Made by a program: the position numbers and the translations under genes
Source of the DNA: Nelumbo lutea
Taxonomy: Eukaryota; Streptophyta; Magnoliopsida; Proteales; Nelumbonaceae
Assembly (NCBI GenBank): GCA_022828595.1
Contig: JAKGHH010000007.1
Span: 33,232,356 to 33,296,355, forward strand
Direction: 5' to 3'
DNA: 64,000 nt
The notes under the pieces: model-generated
Seen by the model: only the letters and a program-made list of their open reading frames with translations
Told to the model about the DNA's origin: nothing
The model's database searches: none
Shown here: positions 43,217 through 54,236 of the stretch, piece after piece
Layout: each line of letters begins with the position of its first letter
How positions within the stretch are numbered: the first letter of the stretch is position 1

Positions 43217-44257
43217 GAAAGAAAGGAGAAGCTGGGGAAGCAAATTAAAGGTGGGTGGTTGGGGCGAGTGAGAGTGGGTCTGTGTGTTGTGTTGTGTTGT
43301 GTATCTCAGCGGGGACGGAAGAAAGAAACTACAACCCCCCTTGCGCTGAGCCGGAGGAGTCGCGGAGAAAGCTTACTCTCTGCCTTTGCTTACTGCGCTC
43401 TCTGCTACTACCATACAAGTCTGCCCAGTGCAATCTCTCTCTCTCTCTCCATGGACATATATTACGAGCAGGAGCATGTCATGACATGACCTCCCCCTAT
43501 CTACCGCAGGACCTGTCTATTAGCATATTATTATAATAATAATTTCAATTCATTGTGAATTGTGATGTTCTTCTTGGACCAGTCGAGAAATCCGGTTCGT
43601 TTCTGTAAGCAAACCCCATTTAGGGTTTTACCATACTAACCAGCATCCGACAGCTCAATTGAAGCAGTTACCAGCATCAGACATTTTAGGGTTTTTTTAG
43701 TTGTTAATTGTAGAAGACAGATCAACTGAAATTTAACCATAAAATGTTACCCATTATATATTTCATTAAGAAATGAGGTTGTCTATATTTTTGAAATATT
43801 TGTATGATACAATGTTCAAATATAAACATATAATTTCTCTTTTCATAAATTACCATTGAGAATTATTATTATTATTGTTTTGGTAAACCTATCTTAACAT
43901 TCAATAAAGAAATATTCAACATTTAAAAATGAAAAAAAAAATTATGTCAATTATGATTAATTAGACAAATAGGTCGTTTTTTCATTTGTAGTAAAATGTT
44001 GATTGAATTTATTTATAGAAAATGTGATATAAGTCATGATTTTCACCCAAAGTAGTACAACTTTTGCATGCTTATATGGACACCTTTTTTAATCGGAATA
44101 CAGTAGTGGACATTCCAAAATATCTCCCAAAAAAAAATGTAGTGGAATTTTGTGAAATTCTACTTACATTTGAAGTCGTGATGAGTCAGTTTGGTCATGG
44201 TGCTTCAAATCCTATCCCATTACCATTCCCAGCTCCACCTCTACTTAATGTCTTGTT
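43217..44257. other. Upstream flank of AS2
   Basis: CT-rich near 43434 and AT-rich after. ORFs lack features. No gene. Confidence 0.45.
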
Positions 44258-44480
44258 CGCTTTTCGGTAAATTACTTATTTGGGTAAATGAGTTTACTCA
44301 GGTAAATGCATCATGTTCTTTTATTTTCTATGTAAATAAGACAATGGTCATTTTAACCATAAAAATCCATTATTAAAAGGAATGTTTTTATCCCATTCAA
44401 ATGTTGGCAACTTTCCCCCATGTGGGAAAGTTATTTACCCACTTAGGAGATGGGTAAGTGATACCCAGGAAATCTGACTC
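44258..44480. repeat. Dispersed repeat shared with 53580-53810
   Basis: Both segments carry, in the same order, GGTAAATGCA, CATTATTAAAA, AAAGTTATTTACCCAC and AGGAGATG. The class is unknown. Confidence 0.7.
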
Positions 44481-44484
44481 AAAC

Positions 44485-44690
44485 AAGGTTCAAAATATCA
44501 ATATGCCCATATCAGCGTATCGGGCGAATCAATACAACTTTTGGTGCTTTTTTTTTTTCTTTTTGCAACCGTTTCCGGGAGCGGTTTAAGACTCCTCCAC
44601 CCCCTGAACCGGTCAGACCCCCGATACACCCACCATAGGGGTATATTGAAAGGGTCCCAGAATGATACGTATCGGCCAAGGCACATATTT
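44485..44690. mobile_element. hAT-like fragment (CAAGGTTCAAAATATC start)
   Basis: The left end resembles 7027-7171; the interior has GATACG/CGTATC words. The right end is not resolved. 44691-45058 has no gene. Confidence 0.45.
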
Positions 44691-45067
44691 TCTTTGAGTT
44701 GAGCTGATGAGATTTGGATCAAAATTTGGATTGAGTGATCTTCCATCTTGATGTTAGTCCATTTTTTAGCTCTAGCTTTGCATATATACCGATTGATCAG
44801 TGGATATAATTTCTAATTCAAATTGAACCAATTAATCATTAGGCCAAACTCGAGAGGGGATTGGTTGCGTGTTTTCAAACAGATCATAGCTTTCTGCATC
44901 TTGTAGCTCAGGATAGAAATACGCAGATCTAATTTAAGTTGAGTTTTACCCTATTGCTTCTTGTCAAATAATTAATTCAGTTCCCGTTGGATGCAGTATT
45001 ATTAATTATGCCAGGTTTTGAAATGCTATGTACAAACACAAGCCAATTCAAACTTCAGTCCATTTTA

Positions 45068-45410
45068 TATGTAGGTGTTTGGGATCGATGTCGTTCAGAA
45101 AATGGTGCCACTGCACCATATCAGTCTGAGAAAATGCCTACTGTCTGATTGGTTTTTCCGAAAAACATTTTTTCAGATCACGTCTTGAAAATTAAGAAAG
45201 CGGTGATCTATGAAGATGCCTTTTCTGGTGTTTTCCCATTTTTCTACTGTTATTAGCAATTATGTGCTGATGTGGCATTGAAAAATAACTATGATGCAAT
45301 AACAGCAATGATATCAAATAAAAAACCTGATAAAATAGCATGTTGATGCAACACCGTTTTCTCAAAAAATACCTTGTAGAAAATGACATTGATCCCAAAC
45401 ACCACCTACA
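45068..45410. mobile_element. Foldback element, possible 9-bp TSD
   Basis: GGTGTTTGGGATCGATGTC at the left and GACATTGATCCCAAACACC at the right are inverted; flanks TCCATTTTA and TCCATTCAT agree at 7 of 9. Possibly MULE-type. Confidence 0.6.
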
Positions 45411-45419
45411 TCCATTCAT

Positions 45420-45946
45420 AAAGCAACAATCAGTTTAGTCAACTTCCTTTTTAAACCAAGCTTTTTGGGTTCAGCAGGTTCAGATTGAGTGACAACCACC
45501 CAACATAGCCCATTGAATCTAAAACTTATAATGCTAATAGAGCAAACAAAACCTAAATATAGCCTAGCTGACAAGTGGCCTGATTTGGGTCAAGATAGCC
45601 ATCTTTGTTTATAGGGTTATGTTCTAAAATTCCACTTCGCTTTTCTAACAAGCCTGACTTTTTTTGGTACCACTAGAGACCCCCCATCAGACATTTTTGT
45701 TTATAATATACATAACAGAAGTGATCCACAAGTGTCATTTTTATAATTACAAAACTAAACTTGACCAACTAGTCTACCCTATTAACTTTCTTGTGATAAA
45801 AATAACCTTTGTTTTTTTCTCTCTCTTAAGTCATGCTCACTCGTCTCACAAATCACAACCCACCAATTGTTCAATTTGTCCACCAACAGTGTTCAACTTA
45901 AGTGAATGATGAGCCTAGCTTTTGGAAATTTGGTTCAAAGAGTGGA
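45420..45946. other. Spacer
   Basis: No gene or repeat ends seen. Confidence 0.45.
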
Positions 45947-45954
45947 GTTAAATA

Positions 45955-46457
45955 TAGGGTTGCAATCGAATCGAGTTCTAATTAAATAGTCTCGGGATCA
46001 AATTCGATTAGGCTCGAGTCGAGTTTGATTCTAATCAAGTTCGAGCTCAATCAATAAAAAGTTTGATTCAAAAGCTTGCAAGCTTGGCTTCATTAACACA
46101 TACATACATAAAAATATATATTATATAATATAAAATTAGCATATATATTATATTATAAAGAATATTATAAAACATATTTAATATTCTATATATAAAAATA
46201 TTTTTTTATATTCTATATAATATTATAATATACTATATATTATTAAAAATGGCATACATAATATATATATATATATATATATATATTCGAGCTTCCTAGT
46301 CGAATTCAAGCACATTGAATATTTAATCAAATTGAGCTCAAGCTGAAAAATATACTTCAAGTTGAACTCAAGCTCAAACTTGAGCCTATTAGTATTTTAG
46401 TCGAGTTGATCCAAGACATGCCAAAGTTCGGCTCAGCTCGGCTTGGTAGCAGTCTTA
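45955..46457. mobile_element. hAT-type element (GAGCTCGAG family)
   Basis: Starts TAGGGTTGCAATCGAATCG, ends GCTTGGTAGCAGTCTTA; flanks GTTAAATA and GTCGAATA agree at 6 of 8. Its AT-rich core includes (AT)n at about 46259-46286. Confidence 0.65.
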
Positions 46458-46465
46458 GTCGAATA

Positions 46466-47244
46466 GGGGGGCATCATTGTAATCTTGAGAATACTGTTAA
46501 AAGGCAAAATGGAGGAGTGCTTCAGAGATATTGAGAAAAGGAGGGTCTTTAGAGGAACTGAAAAGTCAGGGTAAGTTTAAGAGAAAATCAGAAAAATGGA
46601 GTGCTTCAGATAATAACCCTTGTTTATAATATTAATTAATCCAACGCAATTATCATATAGGTAAATTAACAGACAATTAAAACATAATCTTAGGCATAAT
46701 TATACAAATCTTGGATTAGAAACTTGCAAAATGCTCAGATTCAAGAAGAAATCAATTCTGAACTTGTCATTTTCATTACAAGGAAACAAAGTAGGAAATA
46801 ATAGTTAAGCTAAGAAGAAACTTCATGCCTGCTAATTGTTTATGTATATAAATTATAAAATTCCAAGTGCACGAATGGTTACATTTAATTAAGGTCACAA
46901 TATGTCGAAGCATTCAGTTCCTTAGACATTCATAATAAGATAGTTTACACATAACGATTGAGTGATTCTTCTAATACTTTCAAATACAGAAAGAGTATCT
47001 TAGATGGAAAAAGAGAAGTGCTTAAGTTTAAAAACTGAAGAGGCTCCCAAGGTAGCATAATTGTCGGAGCTCTTAAGTTGGGTAGGTTTTGAAAGTCTTC
47101 TGAGAAGCAAAAGGCTCTTTTGTTTTCAGCAATTAGGCATTATAGAACCGATCCTTAAGAAGTAATTATTAGTGGCATTATAATATAGTTTTAAGTAATA
47201 CTTTCAATTAAACAAATTTGAATGTTTAATAAAATCTCTTTTTT
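46466..47244. other. Spacer
   Basis: A GGAGTGCTTCAGA word is duplicated at 46513 and 46599. No gene. Confidence 0.45.
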
Positions 47245-47257
47245 ACTTGACGAGATC

Positions 47258-48254
47258 AATGGGTGGCTTCATTTCTCTTACAACTGAAGGTCTCTCTCTC
47301 AGCGGGAGGGTTTTTCTCTACGTGAGGGTCTCTCTCTCTCTCGGTGGGAGGGTTTCTCTCTCACATCTATGGATGTGAGTTTTTCTCTCACTCTGCAAGA
47401 GGGTTTCTCTCTTAGATCTATGGATGTGAGTTTACATTTATTTCTCTTCATATCCGTGTTTGTGGAGAGGTTCTTTCGACAGATTTGAGAGACGACAGTT
47501 TTGATCCATGCCTATGGAGCAGACCTGGGATCTATGGTTCTATTCATTCTAATATTTGTTTCACTCTACTCTTTTTCTTATTTCTGATGGGCCTTGATTG
47601 AATTTGTGTGTGGTGTGCCTTTGGGGTCTATCATGGGTATCCATTTGTTTTGTAACAATGTTATTGTTCCTGGCAAGCCTTTTTCTAGCGATTTTCGAGT
47701 TCTCTCCGATGACATTCATGCTCCAACTGTTTAGGTTTCTATAACGACATGGATGGGTGTTTTTTTTTTTGTACATTTTATGTCCCTAAAGGTACAAGTT
47801 ACAACTTCTTTTGTGCACCTTTGGCTTTCTGTGGGGTCCATTCCTTAAATGTTTGGACGGTGGAGAGTTAGGGAGAGTTTTGTAACAAGAGGCAATCTTG
47901 GGCCTCTCCAGCTTTCACGTTTTCAATATTTCCATGGAATGGGTGCCATGGTACCTATTTTCTCTATACCCCTTACGGCTTTTGCATAATTGATCTGGAC
48001 TCATTTAATAGGGAGACACACTTACTGGCTTTATCTCTGTTTGAGGCATTTAGCCAACATTTTTGGTGTTTCTTAAACTTGTGTCAGTTGTAGAGATTTC
48101 TCAAGTTGTTTTTCTCCTGATGCTCCTGGTTACTTGTTTTTGTCTCAGCAAGTTTAACATAGTTTTTTTGTTGTATTTTTCATTATTTCTAATATTTGTA
48201 CTTTGTAACCTGAGCATTTATGAATAATCTTACCTTTAGGCATAAAAAAGAAAA
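47258..48254 (+). mobile_element. LINE-like retroposon, internally deleted
   Basis: A CT-rich repetitive head (GGGAGGGTTTCTCTCTC words) and a LINE-like tail (TTTGTAACCTGAGC ... GGCATAAAAAAGAAAAA) are flanked by ACTTGACGAGATC (47245) and ACTTAATGAGATC (48255), an 11-of-13 target duplication. No reverse transcriptase remains. Confidence 0.5.
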
Positions 48255-48267
48255 ACTTAATGAGATC

Positions 48268-48665
48268 TCATTATAGTCTAGAATCTCTTCTTTTTATTGG
48301 TATTGAGTCTAGAAAAAATGTGGATTACATCACAAAGGTAGTGTTCTAAATTCTATACTATATATGAGAAATCATGTTGCACCGCCTCATGAAAAATTTT
48401 GTTTTGTAGGGTTTAGATCAGTGTTATTCATTATGTTTCTATATTGCAAGTATAAATGGTTTCTCAGGAAAAGTCCCTCTTGTGATGGGGTTTTTCGGAA
48501 TAAAAATAATTGGGAAGAATTATTAGTTTACAAGGGTGAGGTGTAAGGCCAAACAAATTGACCATTTCCACTTGAAATATTATATATCACTATTCTAATT
48601 CACATTGCAGAGCCAAAGACCTAATTTTGCTAAAACTTATATTATTCATTTGGATGTCTTTGCCT
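48268..48665. other. Spacer
   Basis: No gene supported. Confidence 0.45.
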
Positions 48666-48673
48666 GGATCTAT

Positions 48674-48913
48674 CCAAGGTTTTTAAAACTGGACTGAACA
48701 AGAAACCATTCTGGTCCATTTTCTGGGTTGAATGGTCTGACCATTTGGATTAAACAGATGACTCGCTTTGACAAAAAACCACCAAAAACCATTATTCTGA
48801 TCGATGCGACAATTCGACCATCATGGGTCAATAGTTTTTTCATCAAAAAAACAGTTTTAAGGTGAAATGGGTCAAATGATCGATTCCCGGTCTGATCCCA
48901 TTTTGAAAACACA
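48674..48913. mobile_element. hAT-type MITE (AAGGTTTTT family), TSD 7/8
   Basis: AAGGTTTTTAAAACTGG at the left and CCCATTTTGAAAACACA at the right; flanks GGATCTAT and GGATCTAC. Confidence 0.7.
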
Positions 48914-49020
48914 GGATCTACTATATGTACCTTGATATACATATATATCTAGGTACTATTATTAGTCACAACTCACAAGAATATAGAAGTGGAAGTTTCA
49001 CCCTCCAATGCATCAAATAG

Positions 49021-49022
<2 letters not shown>

Positions 49023-49076
<54 letters not shown>
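49023..49076. repeat. (AT)27 microsatellite
   Basis: A pure AT run. The flanks to 49870 contain no gene. Confidence 0.97.
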
Positions 49077-49078
<2 letters not shown>

Positions 49079-49878
49079 ATTAACAGAAATAACAAATCTC
49101 AAATTGTATACAGAACCAAGGAACTAATGTTTATAAAAGGGGCCCAAAAGGGTCCTGACATAGTTGCAAGTCTTCATATCTTTAGTGCAATTTTGCTTAT
49201 TTTATGTGCAAGCTCAAAATTTTTATTTTATTTTTATATTTGCTTTTGGGGCTGTAAGTGTGGGGTGTCCATCTTTTTTTTTCCCTCTGCATATGTGCAT
49301 GGATTGTCCATTGTGGGATACCAAATTGATTTCATGTACTTCTCATAACTTTTGCATAAAAGTTCTCTAGGATTCTATAATTATGGAAATAGTCATGTAA
49401 CAGATCACGAAAAATTCTTTTGTTCTGTATGCTTGTTTTTTATTTGCTTTTTTTTTTTTTACTTTTCACAATATTACCAACTTTAATATCGTGCTTCTGC
49501 ACAGTAGAGAGTAAGTCATGAAACTATTATTTTTATTTTTGGTTGAAATTTAAAACATAGAACTTTGACTACATCCATTATATTGTTCCTCTCCCTCCTT
49601 TACATTAATTTCCTCCTTCCATGAATCAATATGTAGCACTTCATACAAATATAGTGTTCTCAATTGACAGAATCACATGAATGTGTTAAGCCCCATTTGG
49701 CATGTCTTTTCCTATTTGGTTGGGGAAGATCTAACTGCTGAAAGACTCCACTCCGAAAAGTTATAGAAGGCCCATTTCAGGCTATTTTCAGAAAGCTCTA
49801 AATGAAGCTCTAAGTAATAATATTTGAGTTGTTAAAGGATACTTTACATTGGTAATTGCAATCTACCAGGTCATATAA

Positions 49879-49997
49879 GGCTATATTTGGTTTGAAGGAA
49901 AAGGAAGAGAAAGGCAAGAAAAAGTATACAAGATTTGTAAAGATTTCCTTACTTTTCCCTTTCTTTCCCTACTTTTTCCTTCAAACCAAACACAGCC
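49879..49997. mobile_element. Tourist-type MITE, 119 bp, TAA target site
   Basis: GGCTATATTTGGTTTGAAGG and its complement at the ends. Same family as 19484-19603. Confidence 0.88.
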
Positions 49998-50000
49998 TAA

Positions 50001-50959
50001 CATCTTAATCATTCATTTTTAAGTTTATTATTCTTTACAGAAAATAAAAGGACAAAATAATGACAATCCTAACAAAATTAATATTACATTAGAGGTCTGT
50101 GGTGATTGTACCATAAAATAATGTTGTGGAAGCCAAGTAGAACTTTACCTAATTTAAATTAGTGGATGAGAGAACCCAATTTGGTATATATAAGAACTCG
50201 TTCTTGACAGGACAGATGGTGTTAAATTCTTTATAATTAGGGTGTGTTGTCACTCTTACGGTCCTACCCAAACAAATTCTTTACTTTCTATTTCGCTTTT
50301 CACAAACAAACATGACTTAGATCAAATTTGAAGTAAAAATAAATCAGAATTTACATTCAGTTTATTTGCAATCTCAGCCTAAAATGTCATATAACCCAAG
50401 GCATATATTCCAAAATCTTTTTTTTTTCAATTGAAGAATCTCTGAATGTGGAAACCAATTTCCATCTTTATTGGGCCCCTAATATTTATGCTTTATAGAT
50501 GTTTTGTTGATGTAATACAATGCAGAGATGTTCTCTTCACATGATTATTTCAATTTGATAAATATAAACAGATTATGGAATCAAGTGTGGGTGCCAGATT
50601 TCAAGACAACATGATACCCAAAGGCCAAAAAATCATTCAAGTTACAGGCCATCAAGTGGCCTTATCAATTTAGGTTTATGTATATGTTTGGGTTGAAACT
50701 CAGACATGATTTTGTCTTAAAAGAATATATATTACAAAAGGAATATTCAGATTGGTAGAGAGGGACAAAATGAGTTATATAAAGTCATGAATTATTAACA
50801 GAAAAGGCTAGAAAAAGGGAAGGGTGGCAGGTGCTGGTTGCCAGTGAATCAATGCAGGACTAAGACTAACATGTAACGTAATATACATACTCTCTCTCTC
50901 TCCTGCTGCAACCACAAACCATTTACTGGTCCTTCAACACATAATGAACCCCTTATTTG
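50001..50959. other. Spacer with isolated TATA motif
   Basis: TATATATAAG at 50185-50194 lies in a TATA-like context, but no ORF or exon follows. Confidence 0.4.
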
Positions 50960-50967
50960 TTCTGAAC

Positions 50968-51253
50968 TAAGGTTTTTAAAATTGGACCGGATAGGGAACG
51001 GTTCTAGAGACCAGTTCTCAGGTTGAATAAACAGCCCGTTTTAATAAAATCAATAAAAATACAAAAAACAGCCAAAAACCATTATCTGAATCAACGATTC
51101 AATGATTTGATCATCTGGGTCAATGATTTTCTGATCAAATCAATGGTTCTTAGCCAAAAAACAGTTTCAGTGTAAAATTGAACCAATAAAATGACCCATT
51201 CTTTTTTTTTTTTTGGTCCAACCGTCCGGTCTGATCCGATTTTAAAAACCATG
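50968..51253. mobile_element. hAT-type MITE (AAGGTTTTT/CATGGTTTTT), TSD 7/8
   Basis: TAAGGTTTTTAAAATTGG and CGATTTTAAAAACCATG ends; flanks TTCTGAAC and TTCTGAAA. 51262-51732 is a spacer with an ATTT run (51489-51509). Confidence 0.8.
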
Positions 51254-51735
51254 TTCTGAAATGGTCCTTCAATACATAGTGGTCCCTTTTGTTCCAATAA
51301 TTAATTTTTTAGGTTTACCTTGTTTTGTAGAGCCTTAATAGTACATACCATATAGACTACAGAGCACCTAGCTAGTGACTAGTGATCTTAAATTTAGATG
51401 CAGTAGGAATGGTTCAAAGTATTGATACAGGAATCAGGATACGTGAAAATCACATATAGTGAATTTTCAAAGGGTGCGTGGTACTCTTTTATTTATTTAT
51501 TTATTTATTCAATTCAATAATTCAAAGGGTGATAAAGGAACCTGGTTATATAATTATATTATCCATTTGAATTGATTTTCAGGGTTGAAAATATTTTAAA
51601 TGGAATGTGTGACAGAATTACTTCATATTGGCAGAAATATTCAGAATTTGCACAATTCTAATTTCCTGCCCTAATATGGTAATAAATAGAAGATAATTGC
51701 TTGGGCAGGTGGTATATCGATCTCAAATGAATTTA

Positions 51736-52314
51736 GGGTCTGTTTGTTTCATAGCTAGAATCGGAATTGAAATCCTTCAGAATTAGAATCAGAATGGTTT
51801 ATTTCAAGGTTTTTGAACCGTTGTTGATTCGGACAGTCGGACTGTTTGACCCAGGAACTGTCTAGGCAATCAGTTTCATTTTACCCTAAACTTGGTCTTT
51901 GGCCAAAAACCGTTGAAAAAGTCAACAACCCATCAACCCGTTCAATAGTTTTGACTTTTTTTTTACTTTTTAATTTGTTTGTTAGAACGGATCGTCTGTT
52001 CGAACCAAACGGTCAAACCGTCGACCCGAAAGCCAATGGCCATAACGGTTCCATTTCTGGGTTTTTTTTAAAACATTGATTTATCCCTATAGTTTGTTTG
52101 ATTCAAACGGAAATGAGAATATAAATTACAATCAGCAGGAATGAGATTTTATTCCCAAGGGAAAGTCATGAAATGGCTATTCCCTCAAATAGGAGAATGT
52201 CATTCTAACAAAAATGGGAATAAGATAATGATTCCACCCAACCAAATAATTGGAATCGGAATAACCCATTCTAATTCTAATTCCAGACCCTATTCATGTG
52301 AACCAAACGGGGCC
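51736..52314. mobile_element. PIF/Harbinger-type MITE with nested hAT insertion
   Basis: GGGTCTGTTTG and CAAACGGGGCC ends, TTA on both sides (51733-51735, 52315-52317). The interior of AGAATCGGAATT words is interrupted by the element at 51803-52074. Confidence 0.82.
51803..52074. mobile_element. hAT-type MITE nested in a Harbinger MITE
   Basis: CAAGGTTTTTGAACCG at the left and TTTTAAAACATTG at the right; flanks GTTTATTT/ATTTATCC are only 5 of 8. The interior matches the CATGGTTTT family (GGTCAAACCGTCGACCC). Confidence 0.65.
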
Positions 52315-52804
52315 TTAAAGATTAAGAGCTGAAACCATTAACAACTTAAATTGGAATCGGAATAGCTTAATTGAGCCATGTGTTCATCATCCCACCCGTT
52401 CCTCATGGCACAAGTTTTGTCCTACTCCCACTTCAGCCTGTCAAACATTTAGCACATTAAAATTTGGGTACTTATAAGTTAACATGACTAAGGAAAAAAT
52501 ATACATAATTCCCAATACAATGTTCATGCGTATATGAAAAGTAAACTCATAGTCAGCAATTAAGCTAGATGATGACCTACTGGATGGTTGAAAATAGAAG
52601 CAATATTATTGATGTATAGAAGACTCTTATCTAATAGATGTTTATTTATTCATTCAGTAGTCACATCTCCCCTCTATCTGCATAAAAATAGGAGATTTTG
52701 ATTGCATGTAACAAATGGAGTTCTGCTCTAGAATTGGAAGAATTCTTGTCTAAACAAGAACCCTTCTAACTTTGATTGCTTCACTTGTTTAATTAGGTTT
52801 CTTA

Positions 52805-53041
52805 GGCCCTATTTGCTTTGTAGGAATAGTGATTTGAAATCAGAATCGGAATTGGTTATTTTTGGACGAAATCGAAATCTTATTCTCACTCCTTTTGAAA
52901 TGGCATTCTTTTATTTGAGGGAATGAACATTTCTAGCTCTTCCTTTAAAAATGAATCTTATTCCTGCTAATTCTAATTCTCATTCTAATATTGTTTAATT
53001 CTAATTTCAATTCTGATTCCAACTACAAACCAAACGAACCC
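52805..53041. mobile_element. PIF/Harbinger-type MITE, 237 bp, TTA target site
   Basis: GGCCCTATTTGC and CCAAACGAACCC ends flanked by TTA. Same interior family as 51736-52314. 52318-52801 has no gene. Confidence 0.8.
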
Positions 53042-53097
53042 TTATATTTATAAACAAGCTAGTGAAAGCATTTTTTATGTTTCTTTTTCTATCATTT

Positions 53098-53181
53098 ACT
53101 TTAAATAACTACTCCATCTAACAAATGGAAGAATTCTTGTAAGAAACTCATGAAACCGACTTTAAATAACTACTCCATCTA
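53098..53181. repeat. Direct repeat, 61-bp spacing
   Basis: ACTTTAAATAACTACTCCAT is repeated at 53098 and 53159. 53182-54009 contains the repeat shared with 44258-44480 and no gene. Confidence 0.85.
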
Positions 53182-54009
53182 GCACAGGGCATATACAAAT
53201 TATTGCAATTTCTCACCAATTTAATAAAGAGAAGGATAGAACTGCAGGCTCTGAGGTCAGAATTCAGGGGAGATGGGTTGGCTATGTAGAGGAAAGATAT
53301 GGCTAATTCAGGCCGTGGTAGGACCACACTCTGTATTAGCCATGTGTACCCTCTGCATAAGCCATGTGTATGACGTCTTTATCAGAAAGGTTCATACCTT
53401 GCAAAATGTATCTATTTAATTATTTTCCTATATTTCCATATGGGAAGATAAATAATTTTTTTTCTCACAAAGGATAGCTTATTAAGTTCCATCATCCATT
53501 TAAATGTGAGGCAAATACACAATCAAGAGATATAATTTTTATAATAATAAGGCAAAAGCTTAAACTTAGTCCCCTTTATTTATCCAGGTAAATGCAATTA
53601 TTTAGGTAAGTCTTTCTTAGAAAATATTTATCTAAGTAAGTGCATTTATTAATGTTCATTTATTTCTCAGGTAAATAAGGTAATGACCATTTTCATTATA
53701 AAAATTCATTATTAAAATAGGTATTTTTGTTTCATTTAAGCGTTGGTAACTTTTTTCCTACCTAGAAAAGTTATTTACCCACATAGGAGATGAGTATCGG
53801 TGGGTATATTAATATGAAAAATGAACATGGAATTCTTGGTCAATGAAAACCAAAATCTCATTGACCAACTTTTACTCCTCACAAAATCCAAAAAAAAAAA
53901 AAAACGCCCCCTTAGGATGATAAGACCAAAAACAGTGCAGCACATAATAATATTAAACCACTTATACCTTACTCAGATGATGATCATTCAATGAATTGGT
54001 AACTAGCTA

Positions 54010-54236
54010 GAACTTTTCTTTTTCTTTTTTTCTTTTTTTGAGGGGGATACCTCTTTCATTACAAGAGACAAGGCTACAATAAGGGTGCCTTTTTCTTTTT
54101 TCTTTCTTTTTTTTTTTTTTGAGGGGGATACCCCTTTCATTACAAGAGACAAGGCTACAATAAGGGTGCCTTTTTCTTTTTTCTTTCTTTTTTTTTTTTT
54201 GAGGGGAATACCCCTTTCATTATAAGAGATAAGGGT
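54010..54236. repeat. About 80-bp tandem repeat, 2.5 copies
   Basis: Units start GAGGGGGATAC at 54040 and 54121, and a variant with a deletion at 54201. Each carries TTTCATTACAAGAGACAAGG and a TTTTTCTTT tract. On the minus strand each unit ends in an A-rich tail, as in a multimerised retroposon 3' end. Confidence 0.9.

Noticed and set aside
43094..43489. 131-codon Lys/Glu-rich ORF upstream of AS2
   Set aside because: A product of GA-rich sequence in the AS2 promoter; low complexity and no family features.
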